Source: Brevibacillus daliensis
GTDB lineage: Bacteria > Bacillota > Bacilli > Brevibacillales > Brevibacillaceae
Reading direction: 5' to 3'
NCBI RefSeq assembly: GCF_021245735.1
Contig: NZ_JAJISB010000016.1
Span: 46,185 to 110,184 of the forward strand
DNA length: 64,000 bases
The position numbers and the translations under genes are program-made. Below the pieces are notes generated by a model. That model had not been told where the DNA came from, searched no databases, and saw only the letters and a list, made by a program, of their open reading frames with translations. Positions 9,035 to 18,835 of the stretch are shown one piece after another; the stretch's first letter is position 1; each line of letters opens with the position of its first letter.

Positions 9035-9889
9035 TCATTTAGAACCGTGATTATGTCCACCATTTTCACCTTCTGGAGCTGGTGAGAAATCTAAATGCGT
9101 TCCTGTAAAAGTTAATTGTCCAAGATGACCTGGTTTAATTAGTTCATTGAAATGTTCTTCAGTAAGAGGCTTGGCAGTTTCTTTAACTTCTTTTACCCAT
9201 TCATTAAATTTAGCTTCAGGCATTGCTTTTACGTTGAAAGTATTTTCAGCGAATCCTTTACCACTAAAGTTAGCATTTCGTCCCATAAATTCACCTGGAG
9301 CATCTGCTGCTAGGTGTAATGTGGTAACCATGTCTGCCATCGCGTATTTTTGTCCCCCAAGTTGTGGAATCCAAAAACTGGTGATCGGACCGTATGAGTA
9401 AAGTTTAAATTCAAGTGCTCGGTCTGTAGGAATATACAGGTAGTTTACGGTTTCAATATTCTCTTCTGGATAACTAAAATGCCACTTCCAGTTAGATGTA
9501 GAAGCATAAACAACTAAAGGCTTTTTATCTTCATATCCTACAGGTCTTGCTTCAACTTTATAGTTACTTTGAACAGAAACAATTGAAAGGAAAACTACGA
9601 TTAAAACTGGAATCCCGACACAGATTGCTTCAACAATTGCATTCCCTTCAATGTGAGGAGGTTCATAATCTACACTTTGTTTAGAAGCACGGTACTTTAC
9701 TAACATAAATACTAAAAGTACGAAAACGACAATGACAATAAACGACATTAACAAAATAGAAAGCATAATATCATTGGCTTGAGTTTGAGCTTGTGGCCCT
9801 TTAGGGTCCAAAACCGTTAATGGTTCACAACCGGTTAGCACGGTGATAATAGTGAAAACTACTGTTAAAAAAAACCACTTTCTTTTCAT
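9035..9889 (-). CDS. qoxA: Quinol oxidase aa3 subunit II (lipoprotein)
   Basis: This 284-residue protein has a lipobox LTGC (Cys 21), two transmembrane helices (about 43-65 and 85-107) and an outer cupredoxin-like domain. The CuA ligands of cytochrome c oxidases (CxxxC and companion His) are absent, which marks a quinol oxidase. The His/Gly/Asn-rich tail (GGHNHGSK) is unusual and might bind metal. It is first gene of qoxABCD, 119 bp before qoxB, with an AAAGGGG ribosome site and a hairpin in the leader. Confidence 0.95.
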   Translation of the reverse strand: MKRKWFFLTVVFTIITVLTGCEPLTVLDPKGPQAQTQANDIMLSILLMSFIVIVVFVLLVFMLVKYRASKQSVDYEPPHIEGNAIVEAICVGIPVLIVVFLSIVSVQSNYKVEARPVGYEDKKPLVVYASTSNWKWHFSYPEENIETVNYLYIPTDRALEFKLYSYGPITSFWIPQLGGQKYAMADMVTTLHLAADAPGEFMGRNANFSGKGFAENTFNVKAMPEAKFNEWVKEVKETAKPLTEEHFNELIKPGHLGQLTFTGTHLDFSPAPEGENGGHNHGSK

Positions 9890-10729
9890 AGTCGTACCCC
9901 TTTCTTGAACTGACTATCGAGATTTTAAATATGATCGATAGTCTTCCGTATCTAGAGCAGCATGAAGACTAGTTTCCATATTTTTTCTCGTATTTACTTG
10001 TTTTTCTTCCATAAAGACCTGATCAGGAATGAAGATGGGAATGCAGCGGAAGGATAAAACATAGGAACTAATTCTCCCATCTGCTTCTATAAAAAGGGAC
10101 GATGTTGTTGTCCGTATAAAATACATCTCGGTGAGTCATTTAATTTAAGAACCGAGTGGATGTATTTTTGTCTTTTTTATGTCTCCATCCCCTAACTGTG
10201 AATGCAACGGAAATAGTAACGTTCAATAAATTGTAAATAACTCCGTCGAAACAGATAAGTCAGAAAGAAAACAATATTAATTCAACCTTATCCTAGTTAA
10301 CAATTAAAAAAATGTCTCCATCCAGTTTAAAAATGTTTCACCCATCCATGTTCAATGATTTGAAACAATTAAGACAAAAATTAGTCACATTTAAACATCG
10401 TTGCTAGTAACACAGACAATTTAAGCAAGACTAAAATTGGAAAAAGTATAACTTATGTCCAAAATTGGGCGTTGTTATGTTGGTGAGGAGATCAAAAGGT
10501 TAAGATGGAGTACCTTATTACTCATGTACGGGAATAGGATTAGTAAGAAATATCAAAAAAAGTTCACAAGCTGTCACAATATGTGTCTTCTTTCGGTATA
10601 ACAACAGGTCATAGTTTGTGTTAGTAAAGGTAAGAGCTATTATAAGAGCATATAAGTTGAAATGAATGTTTTGGTTCTATAAACTTATAACTAATAAACT
10701 TATTAACTTATCTGAGTGAGTGTAAGGAT
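9890..10729. other. 840-bp gene-free region: qox leader and upstream hairpins
   Basis: No convincing gene is present. On the qox side, GACTATCGA (9912-9920) pairs with TCGATAGTC (9935-9943) in the leader just before the qoxA ribosome site. Further out, 10119-10132 pairs with 10151-10167 (AAATACATC/GATGTATTT and TCGGT/ACCGA), with a T-rich exit to the right, like a terminator with no gene feeding it. A 70-codon frame on the minus strand (9914-10126) lies inside the presumed leader; I see no clear ribosome site or family. 10180-10729 is very AT-rich and holds the regulator's promoter. Confidence 0.5.
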
Positions 10730-12175
10730 GTGAATTCCTTTATGTCTTGGAAGCCCAATCGCGAAAGTCCAATACCAGTCTACAAGCAAATTGTCCAATA
10801 TCTAGAACAGCGGATTTCCAATGGTGAATATCCACCGGGAACATTGCTTCCTTCCGAACGTTTGCTTTCAAAAGAATTAGGAGTAAACCGTTCGACAATC
10901 GTAGCTGCCTATGAGGAATTACGTGCTTTTGGTATTGTAGAAAGCCTGCAGGGGAAAGGGACCCTCGTAAGTAAAAACATATGGGGTACATCTCGCAAAA
11001 GAAGTCCGAACTGGGAGAAGCTGATCGAAACAGGGTCATTTCTACCGAACACCACAATGATGCGCGCTATAAGGAAAGAAAATTTCGATCTTGATCTCAT
11101 CGATCTGGCAAGCGGAGAGCTTTCACCCGACTTATCTGCTACTCAATATTTTCGCAAAATCATGTCCAACGAGGATTTTAACTATCAAGTAGGATATGAT
11201 CATTCTCAAGGGAATTTAGTACTGCGTGAAACCATTGCATCACATCTGAAAAAAATGAAAAATATACATGCAACCCCTTCATCTGTGTTGATTACTTCTG
11301 GGGCACAGCAGGCCTTGTATCTAATCGTCCAGTGCTTACTTAAACCAGGGGATGCAGTTGCGATTGAAGACCCTTCTTATTGCTATTCGTTGTCCTTATT
11401 TAAATCAGCAGGTATAAGACCTTATTTATTGCCTGTTGATGATCATGGAATTAATCCGGATGATATCGTTACATTACATAAGCAGCATCGCATAAAAATG
11501 GTATTTCTTAATCCTAATTTTCAAAATCCCACTGGGTCGTTTCTCGACATGGAACGAAGAAAGCGGGTACTGGAAATTTCCTCTAGCTACGGAATACCGA
11601 TTATTGAGGATGATCCATACAGTTTAACTACTTTTGACAAGACACATATGTCAACGTTAAAATCCATGGATCAAAATGGAACCGTTCTCTATGTTAGTTC
11701 TCTAAGCAAAACCGTCGCTTCTGGATTGCGAATTGGATGGATTTTTGGCCCTCAAACAGTAATTGAACGTTTGGCGGATGCAAAACAGCAGATCGATTTA
11801 GGACCTAGCATTATTCCTGAATGGATTGCTAACCAGTTTTTATCGTCTGCGGATTTCTCGACACATATGAGCAAGCTTCGTGAGTCGCTTACATTTAATA
11901 GAGACAAAATGGTTTTCTCGCTATATGACCAGCTCGAGGACCAGGTAGAGTTTTTAGTCCCTGAGGGTGGCATTCATATCTGGTGTAAAGTAAAGGCGGA
12001 CGTTAACGAACAACAATTATTAAAAGAGGCAATGAAAAGAGGAGTTGCTTTTGTACCTGGAAGAGTTTTCGGGACAGAGAAAGGATATGCTCGTTTTACA
12101 TTCGGCCGTGCTCGAGAAGAGCATATTTATGAAGCGATTTCTCGTTTTTCAGGTGCTTTACGTAGCTTAAAATGA
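10730..12175 (+). CDS. MocR/PdxR-type regulator (GntR HTH plus aminotransferase fold)
   Basis: This 481-residue protein fuses an N-terminal GntR winged helix (about 12-80; IPVYKQIVQYLEQRI, PSERLLSKELGVNRSTI) to a class I aminotransferase-like domain (about 110-475) with ITSGAQQAL, NPNFQNPTG, and the PLP-lysine motif SSLSKTVASGLRIGW. Such proteins sense PLP or amino compounds and control B6, GABA or amino-acid genes. It is alone: qox lies divergently 840 bp away and a terminator follows, so its target is unclear. The GTG at 10730 has AAGG very close; the ATG at 10742 (MSWKPNRES) is an alternative start. Confidence 0.9.
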   Translation: MNSFMSWKPNRESPIPVYKQIVQYLEQRISNGEYPPGTLLPSERLLSKELGVNRSTIVAAYEELRAFGIVESLQGKGTLVSKNIWGTSRKRSPNWEKLIETGSFLPNTTMMRAIRKENFDLDLIDLASGELSPDLSATQYFRKIMSNEDFNYQVGYDHSQGNLVLRETIASHLKKMKNIHATPSSVLITSGAQQALYLIVQCLLKPGDAVAIEDPSYCYSLSLFKSAGIRPYLLPVDDHGINPDDIVTLHKQHRIKMVFLNPNFQNPTGSFLDMERRKRVLEISSSYGIPIIEDDPYSLTTFDKTHMSTLKSMDQNGTVLYVSSLSKTVASGLRIGWIFGPQTVIERLADAKQQIDLGPSIIPEWIANQFLSSADFSTHMSKLRESLTFNRDKMVFSLYDQLEDQVEFLVPEGGIHIWCKVKADVNEQQLLKEAMKRGVAFVPGRVFGTEKGYARFTFGRAREEHIYEAISRFSGALRSLK

Positions 12176-12197
12176 GGTAACTGATAACGAATAAATA

Positions 12198-12247
12198 AGG
12201 GCTGTTCTGTAAAGTAGGGTTTCTACTTGCAGGACAGCCCTATTTTA
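12198..12247 (+). terminator. Terminator after the MocR-type gene
   Basis: AGGGCTGT pairs with ACAGCCCT, extended by GTAG/CTAC near the loop, followed by ATTTTA. Confidence 0.85.
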
Positions 12248-12462
12248 GGTTGGGATAGGAGGTGAGAAGAGGGAATTTCTAAAAAAGGATTTTATTCCCC
12301 TAGTAAAATTTTTATTCAAAACTTCCGATTAATATTAATGTAGATATTGTTATTCATTATAAAAATATTTTTTGTTGAATGAAGAAAATCAAATGGTATT
12401 AGAACGGAAAGAGTGAGAAGAGATTATAATGCTTCTCAGCTGCGAAAGGAAAGAAGACAACT

Positions 12463-14505
12463 ATGAATTCAATAAAAAGTCAAATGTTATGTCTATTTTT
12501 GCCGGTCATCATACTAATGGTAGTAGTAATGTCAGGAGTATCCTACTTTAAAAGTAATACGATGATGATTGAACAGGTCGACTCTACAATGCACGCAGAA
12601 TTAGAAAAAGGGATAGAGTCAATTAATCTATCCTTGCTAGCGCATGAAAAGACGCTACAAGCACTTTCATTAGACATTAAGGAAAATCCCAAACTGACAA
12701 GAGATGAATACCTGAAAAAAATGATGGCTATATTGCCAACAAATGATGAAACTTTTGCAGTAGGCGTTTTTTTTGAGCCGAACAAGCTAGATCCACAGGT
12801 TGGAACACTAGCTTATTTTGTTACTCAAAATGATGGTGTTATGACTGTTGATGATTCATTCAGTAATATAGATTACACAACAGAGGTATATTATAAGGAT
12901 GCAAAAAACTTAAAAGAGGGAGAGTTGAAATGGACAGAGCCCTATACAGATGCAATTACTGGTGTGTCAATGGTCACAACTATTACTCCTCTCTATTATA
13001 ATAATCAATTTATAGGTATAGTTTCTGCTGACTTGAAATTGGATCAAATCATGAAAATGTTATCAAACATTAAAGTTGGCGAAACAGGCGAGCCTATGCT
13101 CATAACTGGAGAAGGACTGTTTTTACATGATATAGTTTCTGAAAATGTTATGAAGAATTACATTCAAGATAATTCCAGTCAATCGTTAAAAACCCTCGGA
13201 AATGAAATGTTACAAAAAGTAAATGGACAATCGTTTATTAATGATGAGGGTGGCTACGGCGACGCCAAAGCCTATTACGATACAGTTAAGAAAACAGGCT
13301 GGAAGTTAGCATTCTTTATTTCAAATGAAGAAATAAATGCTTCATCTAAAGAATTATTACTAACTCTGTCAATAATAGGAATTATCGCTGTATTTGTTGT
13401 CGGCTCAGCAATTTTTATTTTTACAAGAAAACTGGGAAAACGATTGAAACGATTAGAAGATATGAGTAGGGTAATGGGTGAGGGAGACTTTACTGGTGTA
13501 TTACAGATAACGAAAGAGGATGAGATAGGGAATATCGGGAATGCCTTCAACAAGATGTCTGAGACACTAAGGGGAGTCGTACGAGATGTTGCTAGAGACG
13601 CTGAGCATGTTAGTGCTACTAGTCAGGAATTAAGTGCTACCTTCGAGGAAATTACGAGTCAGATGGAACTAATTAACCGTTCCTCTGCTGAAATAGCGAT
13701 GGGTTCACAAGATACAAGTGCTAGTAGTGAAGAGATAAGTGCTTCGATTGAAGAAGTGTCTATTCATGTACAAGAACTAGCCAAGACAGCACATGAAAGT
13801 AATCGGGAAGCAATCGAAATCAAAGAGAGAGCCGTTCACATAAGAAATACTGCAGAGCAATCTATCGAGCATACAAAAAAATTATATGAAGAAAAAGAAA
13901 AAGCGATCGTAGCAGCAATTGAAAATGGAAAAGTTGTTAGTGAAATAAAAGTAATGGCCGATGCTATTGCAAGTATTGCTAATCAAACAAATCTGCTTTC
14001 TTTAAATGCAGCTATAGAGGCGGCAAGAGCCGGAGACAGCGGAAAAGGGTTTGCTGTAGTAGCCCAGGAAGTACGAAAACTGGCCGATGAATCAGAGAAA
14101 ACAGCTTTACAAATCCATGCAACAATTGAAAGTACGCAAAAAGCTTTTGATGATCTAACTCATGATGCGAATGGAATATTAGAATTCATTGATAAGCAAG
14201 TCATGACAAATTACGATCTCTTCCATGATACTGGCAAAAAATACAATGAAGATGCTGATTTTATAAGCCGAATGTCCAAAGATATCGCAACCATGTCAGA
14301 GAATGTTTCCCATACGATGAAGGAAATCTCAGATGCTATTGAAAATATGGCAAACATTGCCCAAAGAACCACAGAAAATACAGAAGAAATACAGAACAGT
14401 ATTTCAGATACCAATGAAGGCATGAGACAAATCTCTCAGACTTCACAAGATCAGGCAAATGTAGCACAATCTTTAAACGATGTGGTGCAGCAATTCAAAG
14501 TGTAG
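12463..14505 (+). CDS. Methyl-accepting chemotaxis protein (dCache sensor)
   Basis: This 680-residue chemoreceptor has a transmembrane helix at about 8-30, an extracytoplasmic sensor of dCache type (about 35-295; includes YYKDAKN and [10 protein letters not shown] as in amino-acid or small-ligand sensors), a second helix at about 302-325, a HAMP domain (about 326-380) and a coiled-coil signalling domain. The hairpin tip is [21 protein letters not shown]. It would signal through CheA/CheW to flagellar motors. Monocistronic, with AAAGGAAAG before the ATG and a terminator after it. Ligand unknown. Confidence 0.93.
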   Translation: MNSIKSQMLCLFLPVIILMVVVMSGVSYFKSNTMMIEQVDSTMHAELEKGIESINLSLLAHEKTLQALSLDIKENPKLTRDEYLKKMMAILPTNDETFAVGVFFEPNKLDPQVGTLAYFVTQNDGVMTVDDSFSNIDYTTEVYYKDAKNLKEGELKWTEPYTDAITGVSMVTTITPLYYNNQFIGIVSADLKLDQIMKMLSNIKVGETGEPMLITGEGLFLHDIVSENVMKNYIQDNSSQSLKTLGNEMLQKVNGQSFINDEGGYGDAKAYYDTVKKTGWKLAFFISNEEINASSKELLLTLSIIGIIAVFVVGSAIFIFTRKLGKRLKRLEDMSRVMGEGDFTGVLQITKEDEIGNIGNAFNKMSETLRGVVRDVARDAEHVSATSQELSATFEEITSQMELINRSSAEIAMGSQDTSASSEEISASIEEVSIHVQELAKTAHESNREAIEIKERAVHIRNTAEQSIEHTKKLYEEKEKAIVAAIENGKVVSEIKVMADAIASIANQTNLLSLNAAIEAARAGDSGKGFAVVAQEVRKLADESEKTALQIHATIESTQKAFDDLTHDANGILEFIDKQVMTNYDLFHDTGKKYNEDADFISRMSKDIATMSENVSHTMKEISDAIENMANIAQRTTENTEEIQNSISDTNEGMRQISQTSQDQANVAQSLNDVVQQFKV

Positions 14506-14561
14506 AAGCTATGAGGGTATGAATAACAAGTAAAAGCATATTCATTCAAGTGAAGTGGTCT

Positions 14562-14612
14562 AAAGCGTGTAGAGAATGTACGAAGAGGTACAGATCTACA
14601 CGCTTTTTCATT
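14562..14612 (+). terminator. Terminator after the chemoreceptor gene
   Basis: A perfect 12-bp stem AAAGCGTGTAGA / TCTACACGCTTT (14562-14573 with 14595-14606) is followed by TTTCATTC. Confidence 0.85.
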
Positions 14613-14774
14613 CTATACAGAAGGTATAACAAGCAAATCGATCAATACCCTATGATTTATTTACTGACTGGGGTAGACTAAAAGGTGCATCATACAAGAT
14701 AAATACATAGCTTCTCTGGAATATGTAGCATTTTGTTAGGAGGAGCATTTCAAATAAAGCGAGGAACCATTCAT

Positions 14775-15017
14775 ATGACGAACAAAGTAAAAACTATTGT
14801 AATACAAGGAAAAGAAACACCCATCCACGAGGAGCATCCCATTCGTGTCAGTTGCATGGAACATATAGATGTAGAGTTGGACGATTACGTGAACTACCAT
14901 GATGTAGCACCAGATACCTTTGCCATTGGAGATGTAGAGCTAGGCGAGATTGCTTCCACTTGTATGGAATGCGGTCAGCCAGGAAAAGTTGTATTACTGC
15001 ATGTGAAAGGAATGTAG
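14775..15017 (+). CDS. CxxH/CxxC zinc-ribbon-like small protein
   Basis: This 80-residue protein carries CMEH and, near the C-terminus, CMECG. This is the layout of the CxxH/CxxC family that sits beside htrA and rlmH in Bacillales. The four residues likely bind zinc; its job is unknown. The ATG at 14775 is chosen over a longer frame because GCGAGGA lies 9 nt upstream. It ends 5 bp before rlmH, so the two are translated together. Confidence 0.85.
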   Translation: MTNKVKTIVIQGKETPIHEEHPIRVSCMEHIDVELDDYVNYHDVAPDTFAIGDVELGEIASTCMECGQPGKVVLLHVKGM

Positions 15018-15022
15018 GACGG

Positions 15023-15502
15023 GTGCAAATCACGATTGTAACAGTAGGAAAACTGAAAGAGAAGTATCTGAAGGAAGGCATTCAGGAGTATGTGAAGCGG
15101 CTGTCAGCTTACTGCAAACTGAATGTGGTAGAAGTAAATGATGAGAAGGCTCCGGAAGAGCTAAGCGCTACAGAGATGGAGCAGGTAAAGAGAAAAGAAG
15201 GCGAGCGCATTCTAGGGCATATCAAGCAAGATCATTATGTCATTGCTCTAGCCATTGAGGGACAAATGTGGTCATCTGATAAGCTTTCCAGCGAAATGGA
15301 CAAGCTTGCTTTGCATGGGCGAAGCCAGGTGGCTTTTGTCATTGGTGGATCGTTGGGATTGGCGGATGAGGTGTTGAAGCGAGCGGATGCGCAGTTGTCT
15401 TTTTCGAAGATGACTTTTCCTCATCAGTTGATGCGGTTGGTGTTGGTGGAGCAGATTTATCGGGGGTTTAGGATTAGTCGGGGGGAACCGTACCACAAAT
15501 AG
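15023..15502 (+). CDS. rlmH: 23S rRNA (pseudouridine-1915-N3) methyltransferase RlmH
   Basis: This 159-residue SPOUT-fold methyltransferase modifies pseudouridine 1915 in helix 69 of 23S rRNA, using S-adenosylmethionine. Family landmarks are [26 protein letters not shown], the knot sequence [32 protein letters not shown] and the C-terminal RGEPYHK. The GTG at 15023 matches the usual protein start. The 3' end is notable: the codons for PYHK-stop and following bases are repeated twice downstream (21519 and 27055). This is the same site used by staphylococcal SCC elements. Confidence 0.97.
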   Translation: MQITIVTVGKLKEKYLKEGIQEYVKRLSAYCKLNVVEVNDEKAPEELSATEMEQVKRKEGERILGHIKQDHYVIALAIEGQMWSSDKLSSEMDKLALHGRSQVAFVIGGSLGLADEVLKRADAQLSFSKMTFPHQLMRLVLVEQIYRGFRISRGEPYHK

Positions 15503-15518
15503 TGGTAAAGCCGAAAAT
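15485..15518 (+). repeat. att-like direct repeat 1, at the rlmH 3' end
   Basis: This 34-nt segment starts in rlmH (GAACCGTACCACAAATAG, encoding EPYHK-stop) and continues into the intergenic sequence. It matches 21519-21552 at 32 of 34 positions and is related to 27055-27088. It also forms a small hairpin, TACCAC/GTGGTA. It is interpreted as the chromosomal attachment site. Confidence 0.7.
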
Positions 15519-15584
15519 CCTTATGGGCCTCTGTGTTCAGTGACGTATCAGTGTTTCAATATCAAATTGCTTATTCAAGCTGGT

Positions 15585-16127
15585 TTAAAGCCCTCGAGTA
15601 TTTAAAATCAATCCATCTTTCATGGTGATAACATGATCTGCATAGGAGAGCATTTCTTCATCATGTGTGACCAGCAAGGTGGTGATTTTCAACTCTTTAG
15701 TCAAATTATGGATGAGTGTCATGACTTCTCTTGATCTTGTCGAGTCTAGACTTGCAGTTGGCTCATCTGCGAATAGCATTTTTGGTTTGTGGATGATGGC
15801 ACGACCAATGGCAACCCGCTGTTTTTCCCCACCTGACAATGAAGAAGGATAAGCATTTTTGCGATGATCCATACCTACCAATTTGAGTATCGTCGTGACC
15901 TCTTCTTTTTGTTCACATTTACTCGTCTTGGTCTCTGACACGTTAAGCATCAGCATGAGCTGATCTTCTACGGTAAGGAATGGCACAAGATGAGACGATT
16001 GAAAAATGAACCTAAATTGACTGGCGCGTATTTTACAAATCTCTTCTTGCGACATGTCGGTCATGTTCTTTCCCCTTGGAGATTCGAGTTGATATTCTGG
16101 AGAATTCAATATGGACTGGACGATCAA
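15585..16127 (-). pseudogene. ABC transporter ATPase remnant, N-terminus lost
   Basis: This 180-residue frame has the back half of a MacB/LolD-type ATPase: the Q-loop region (FIFQSSHLVPFLTVEDQ), signature LSGGEKQRVAIGRA, Walker B MLFADEPTASLD and switch His LVTHDE. The Walker A P-loop and the first 40-50 residues are missing, and nothing upstream up to 16.3 kb restores them. Without a P-loop it should not hydrolyse ATP, so I call it a remnant. It lies just inside the first att-like repeat, oriented against the transporter operon that follows. Confidence 0.75.
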
Positions 16128-16227
16128 TCTACAATATATTTTCTATTCTGTGGTTGGTGCGAGGCTGCGAGTCAAAGTCAGCCTATGAAGCCCATATATA
16201 CAGATTACAAGTTGTAATATAGATATC

Positions 16228-16252
16228 AAAACGGCAGCGATGCCGTTTTTTT
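16228..16252. terminator. Terminator-like hairpin before the two-component operon
   Basis: AACGGCA/TGCCGTT with a GCGA loop and a seven-T exit (16230-16236 with 16241-16247). It lies upstream of the response regulator gene and could insulate the module. Confidence 0.8.
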
Positions 16253-16369
16253 GTTGTGCACTTCTTCTTTGCAACCTATCTGGAAATATGATGTAATAAA
16301 TTATCATGTTTCTTAGTTAGGTACATCAGGTTTTTATAAATAGGACGACAAAGTTAGGATGATCATGAA

Positions 16370-17050
16370 ATGAAAATTTTGCTTGTGGAAGATGATAAGA
16401 CGATTGCATCTGGACTTGAATATTCGTTACAGCAAGATGGTTATTCTACGGTACTTTGCTATGATGTTACCTCTGCAAAGAAGGTGTTAGCGGAAGGCTT
16501 AGAGCAGTTCGCTTTATGTATATTCGATTTATCACTTCCGGATGGAAGCGGCTACGATCTATGTAGGATTGTGAAACAGGGAAGTGATCTTCCCGTTATT
16601 TTTCTAACAGCGATTGAGGATGAGGTTAATGTCGTGATGGGGCTTGATATGGGCGCTGATGATTATATTACCAAGCCGTTTCGTATACGGGAGCTTCTAT
16701 CTAGGATCAAATCGGTATTGCGAAGATACCACAAACAAACGCAAACAAATACCATCGAGATCGATCAGATTCGAATCAATGTGCTCGAAGGAAAGGTTTA
16801 TAAGCAAGGCAATGAAATTACGTTAACCGCCTTAGAGTACCGCTTATTGCTTATTTTTGCTAACCATGTCGGACAGGTGCTCTCCAGAAATCAGCTGTTG
16901 GAACAGATTTGGGATGTTGCGGGAGATTTCGTGAATGATAATACATTAACCGTATATATAAAAAGGCTGCGAGAAAAACTAGAGGATCATCCGCAAAACC
17001 CGACGCTAATCAAAACGGTGCGTGGACTTGGCTATAAGGTAGGTGATTAG
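16370..17050 (+). CDS. OmpR-family response regulator
   Basis: This 226-residue regulator has an N-terminal receiver domain (acidic pair ED at 7-8, phosphoacceptor Asp 53 in IFDLSLPDG, Lys in DYITKPF) and a C-terminal winged helix (about 128-225; LTALEYRLLLIFANHVGQVLSRNQLLEQIWD, KTVRGLGYKV). It pairs with the kinase whose ATG follows the stop directly, and presumably controls the ABC transporter 1.1 kb downstream. This layout is common for peptide-antibiotic sensing and detoxification modules in Firmicutes. Confidence 0.93.
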   Translation: MKILLVEDDKTIASGLEYSLQQDGYSTVLCYDVTSAKKVLAEGLEQFALCIFDLSLPDGSGYDLCRIVKQGSDLPVIFLTAIEDEVNVVMGLDMGADDYITKPFRIRELLSRIKSVLRRYHKQTQTNTIEIDQIRINVLEGKVYKQGNEITLTALEYRLLLIFANHVGQVLSRNQLLEQIWDVAGDFVNDNTLTVYIKRLREKLEDHPQNPTLIKTVRGLGYKVGD

Positions 17051-18052
17051 ATGCTGCGTAACCGAGAATATCAACTTGTACTATTTGTGATGTGTTTACT
17101 CAGTTTACTTGGAATTATTGCAGCGTCTTTCATATCGGCCATTGCCATGATCCTCATTGCCATTATCTCTGCGTTGCTAATTGGATGCAGCTTATTTTTT
17201 ACGAGGTGGAGATATCGTGAAATAGCTAAGTTATCCAGCTATTTGCGTCAAATTAGTAGCGGGGATTATTCGCTAGATGTTCGTGATAATCAAGAAGGCG
17301 AGCTTAGTATTCTGAAGAACGATATTTATAAAGTGACGCTCATGCTATCAGAGCAGAGCTCTATTTTAAAGCAAGATAAAATCCAGCTTACAGATGCTAT
17401 TTCGGATATATCCCATCAACTCAAAACCCCGATTACCTCTATGATGGTGATGGCTGATTTATTAAGTGATGCCGAGCTGCCAGTTGAGAAAAGAATGGAG
17501 TTCACGCACAATATTCACGTTCAGCTGGAACGGATTAAGTGGCTAGTTTCTTCCTTATTAAAGTTATCCAAAATCGATGCAGGAACGGTGCAATTCAAAC
17601 AAGAACCCGTACCCGTGTACAAGCTTTGCCACAAAGCGTTAGAGCCATTGCTGATTCCAATAGACATTAAAGAACAAGCCGTTTCGATAAACGGGGACCA
17701 TACAGTCTCTTTCCTTGGTGATCTTAATTGGAGCGTAGAAGCAATGATCAATATTCTGAAGAATGGTGTTGAGCATACGCAAGAAGGCGGTAACATCGAC
17801 ATTACTTTTGCTGAAAATGCGCTGTTTACGGAAATCGTCATTGCCGATAACGGACCGGGAATCCCGAAGGAGGATTTACCTTATATTTTTAAGCGGTTTT
17901 ATAAAGGCAAGAATGCAAGCGAAGAAAGCATTGGTATTGGTCTTGCTATGGCTCACAGTATTATTACAAGCCAGAATGGACATATCGTTGTTCAAAGTGA
18001 GAAGGGAAAGGGTACACAGTTTCGGATTAAGTTTTACAAGCAGGTTATTTAG
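17051..18052 (+). CDS. Sensor histidine kinase, short membrane type
   Basis: This 333-residue kinase has two closely spaced transmembrane helices (about 8-28 and 30-51) with almost no extracytoplasmic loop. A linker and the dimerisation domain follow (His 122 in DISHQLKTPITSM), then an HATPase domain with N box (INILKNGVEHT), G1 DNGPGI and G2 GIGLAMAHSI. Kinases with so small an outer part often sense through a partner transporter, as in BceS-type systems. That role is inferred here from the adjacent ABC genes. Confidence 0.9.
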   Translation: MLRNREYQLVLFVMCLLSLLGIIAASFISAIAMILIAIISALLIGCSLFFTRWRYREIAKLSSYLRQISSGDYSLDVRDNQEGELSILKNDIYKVTLMLSEQSSILKQDKIQLTDAISDISHQLKTPITSMMVMADLLSDAELPVEKRMEFTHNIHVQLERIKWLVSSLLKLSKIDAGTVQFKQEPVPVYKLCHKALEPLLIPIDIKEQAVSINGDHTVSFLGDLNWSVEAMINILKNGVEHTQEGGNIDITFAENALFTEIVIADNGPGIPKEDLPYIFKRFYKGKNASEESIGIGLAMAHSIITSQNGHIVVQSEKGKGTQFRIKFYKQVI

Positions 18053-18151
18053 GATGGACCGTTATGTGACTAGATAGTCATATTACAGTCACCTGAAAAT
18101 CATATTAGACAGATATACTAAATCCATTATCTGAATAGTGGAGGTTTAGCC

Positions 18152-18835
18152 ATGGAAATTTTACGAATAGAACATCTGTCTAAAGTGTATGGCAAAGGGG
18201 AAACAGCCGTAAAGGCGCTTGATGACATTTCATTTTCAGTAAAAAAAGGGGAGTTTGTCGCGATTATCGGTCCATCTGGTTCTGGGAAATCAACACTCCT
18301 GCATATGCTGGGCGGTGTGGACAGGCCGACAAGTGGCAAGGTATTTGTCGATAACACAGATATATATAACTTGAATGAAACGCAGCTTGCGATCTTTAGG
18401 CGCCGGCAGATTGGCTTGATTTATCAATTCTATAATCTGATTCCGATCCTAACGGTTGAAGAGAATATCACACTGCCCTTGCTACTTGATGAACATAAGG
18501 TGAATAAGAAGCACCTTGATGATATCGTAACAACATTAAATTTACAAAATCGCTTAAATCATTTGCCGAATCAGCTTTCCGGGGGACAGCAGCAGCGGGT
18601 TTCAATCGGCAGAGCGCTGGTTAGTAATCCTGCCATAATGCTGGCAGACGAGCCGACAGGTAATTTGGACAGCAAGAATAGTGGAGAAATTATCGATCTA
18701 CTTAAAATGTTTAATCGAACCAATAACCAGACGTTGATCATCATTACGCATGATGAACGGATTGCGCTGCAAGCGGATCGAGTCATTGCGATTGAAGACG
18801 GGAGGATCGCCAAGGATGAGGTGATCCGTCCATGA
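18152..18835 (+). CDS. ABC transporter ATP-binding protein (MacB/LolD/BceA type)
   Basis: This 227-residue ATPase has Walker A GPSGSGKST, Q-loop YQFYNLIPILTVEEN, signature LSGGQQQRVSIGRA, Walker B IMLADEPTGNLDS and His switch IITHDE. The type-VII/MacB class is recognisable from the NLDS after Walker B. GGAGG precedes the ATG, and the stop overlaps the permease start (ATGA). With the permease it would form a transporter for peptides or lipids, possibly antimicrobial peptide resistance. Confidence 0.93.
   Translation: MEILRIEHLSKVYGKGETAVKALDDISFSVKKGEFVAIIGPSGSGKSTLLHMLGGVDRPTSGKVFVDNTDIYNLNETQLAIFRRRQIGLIYQFYNLIPILTVEENITLPLLLDEHKVNKKHLDDIVTTLNLQNRLNHLPNQLSGGQQQRVSIGRALVSNPAIMLADEPTGNLDSKNSGEIIDLLKMFNRTNNQTLIIITHDERIALQADRVIAIEDGRIAKDEVIRP

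Noticed and set aside
9914..10126. 70-codon minus-strand frame before qoxA
   Set aside because: No recognisable family and no good ribosome site; kept only as a possible leader frame.
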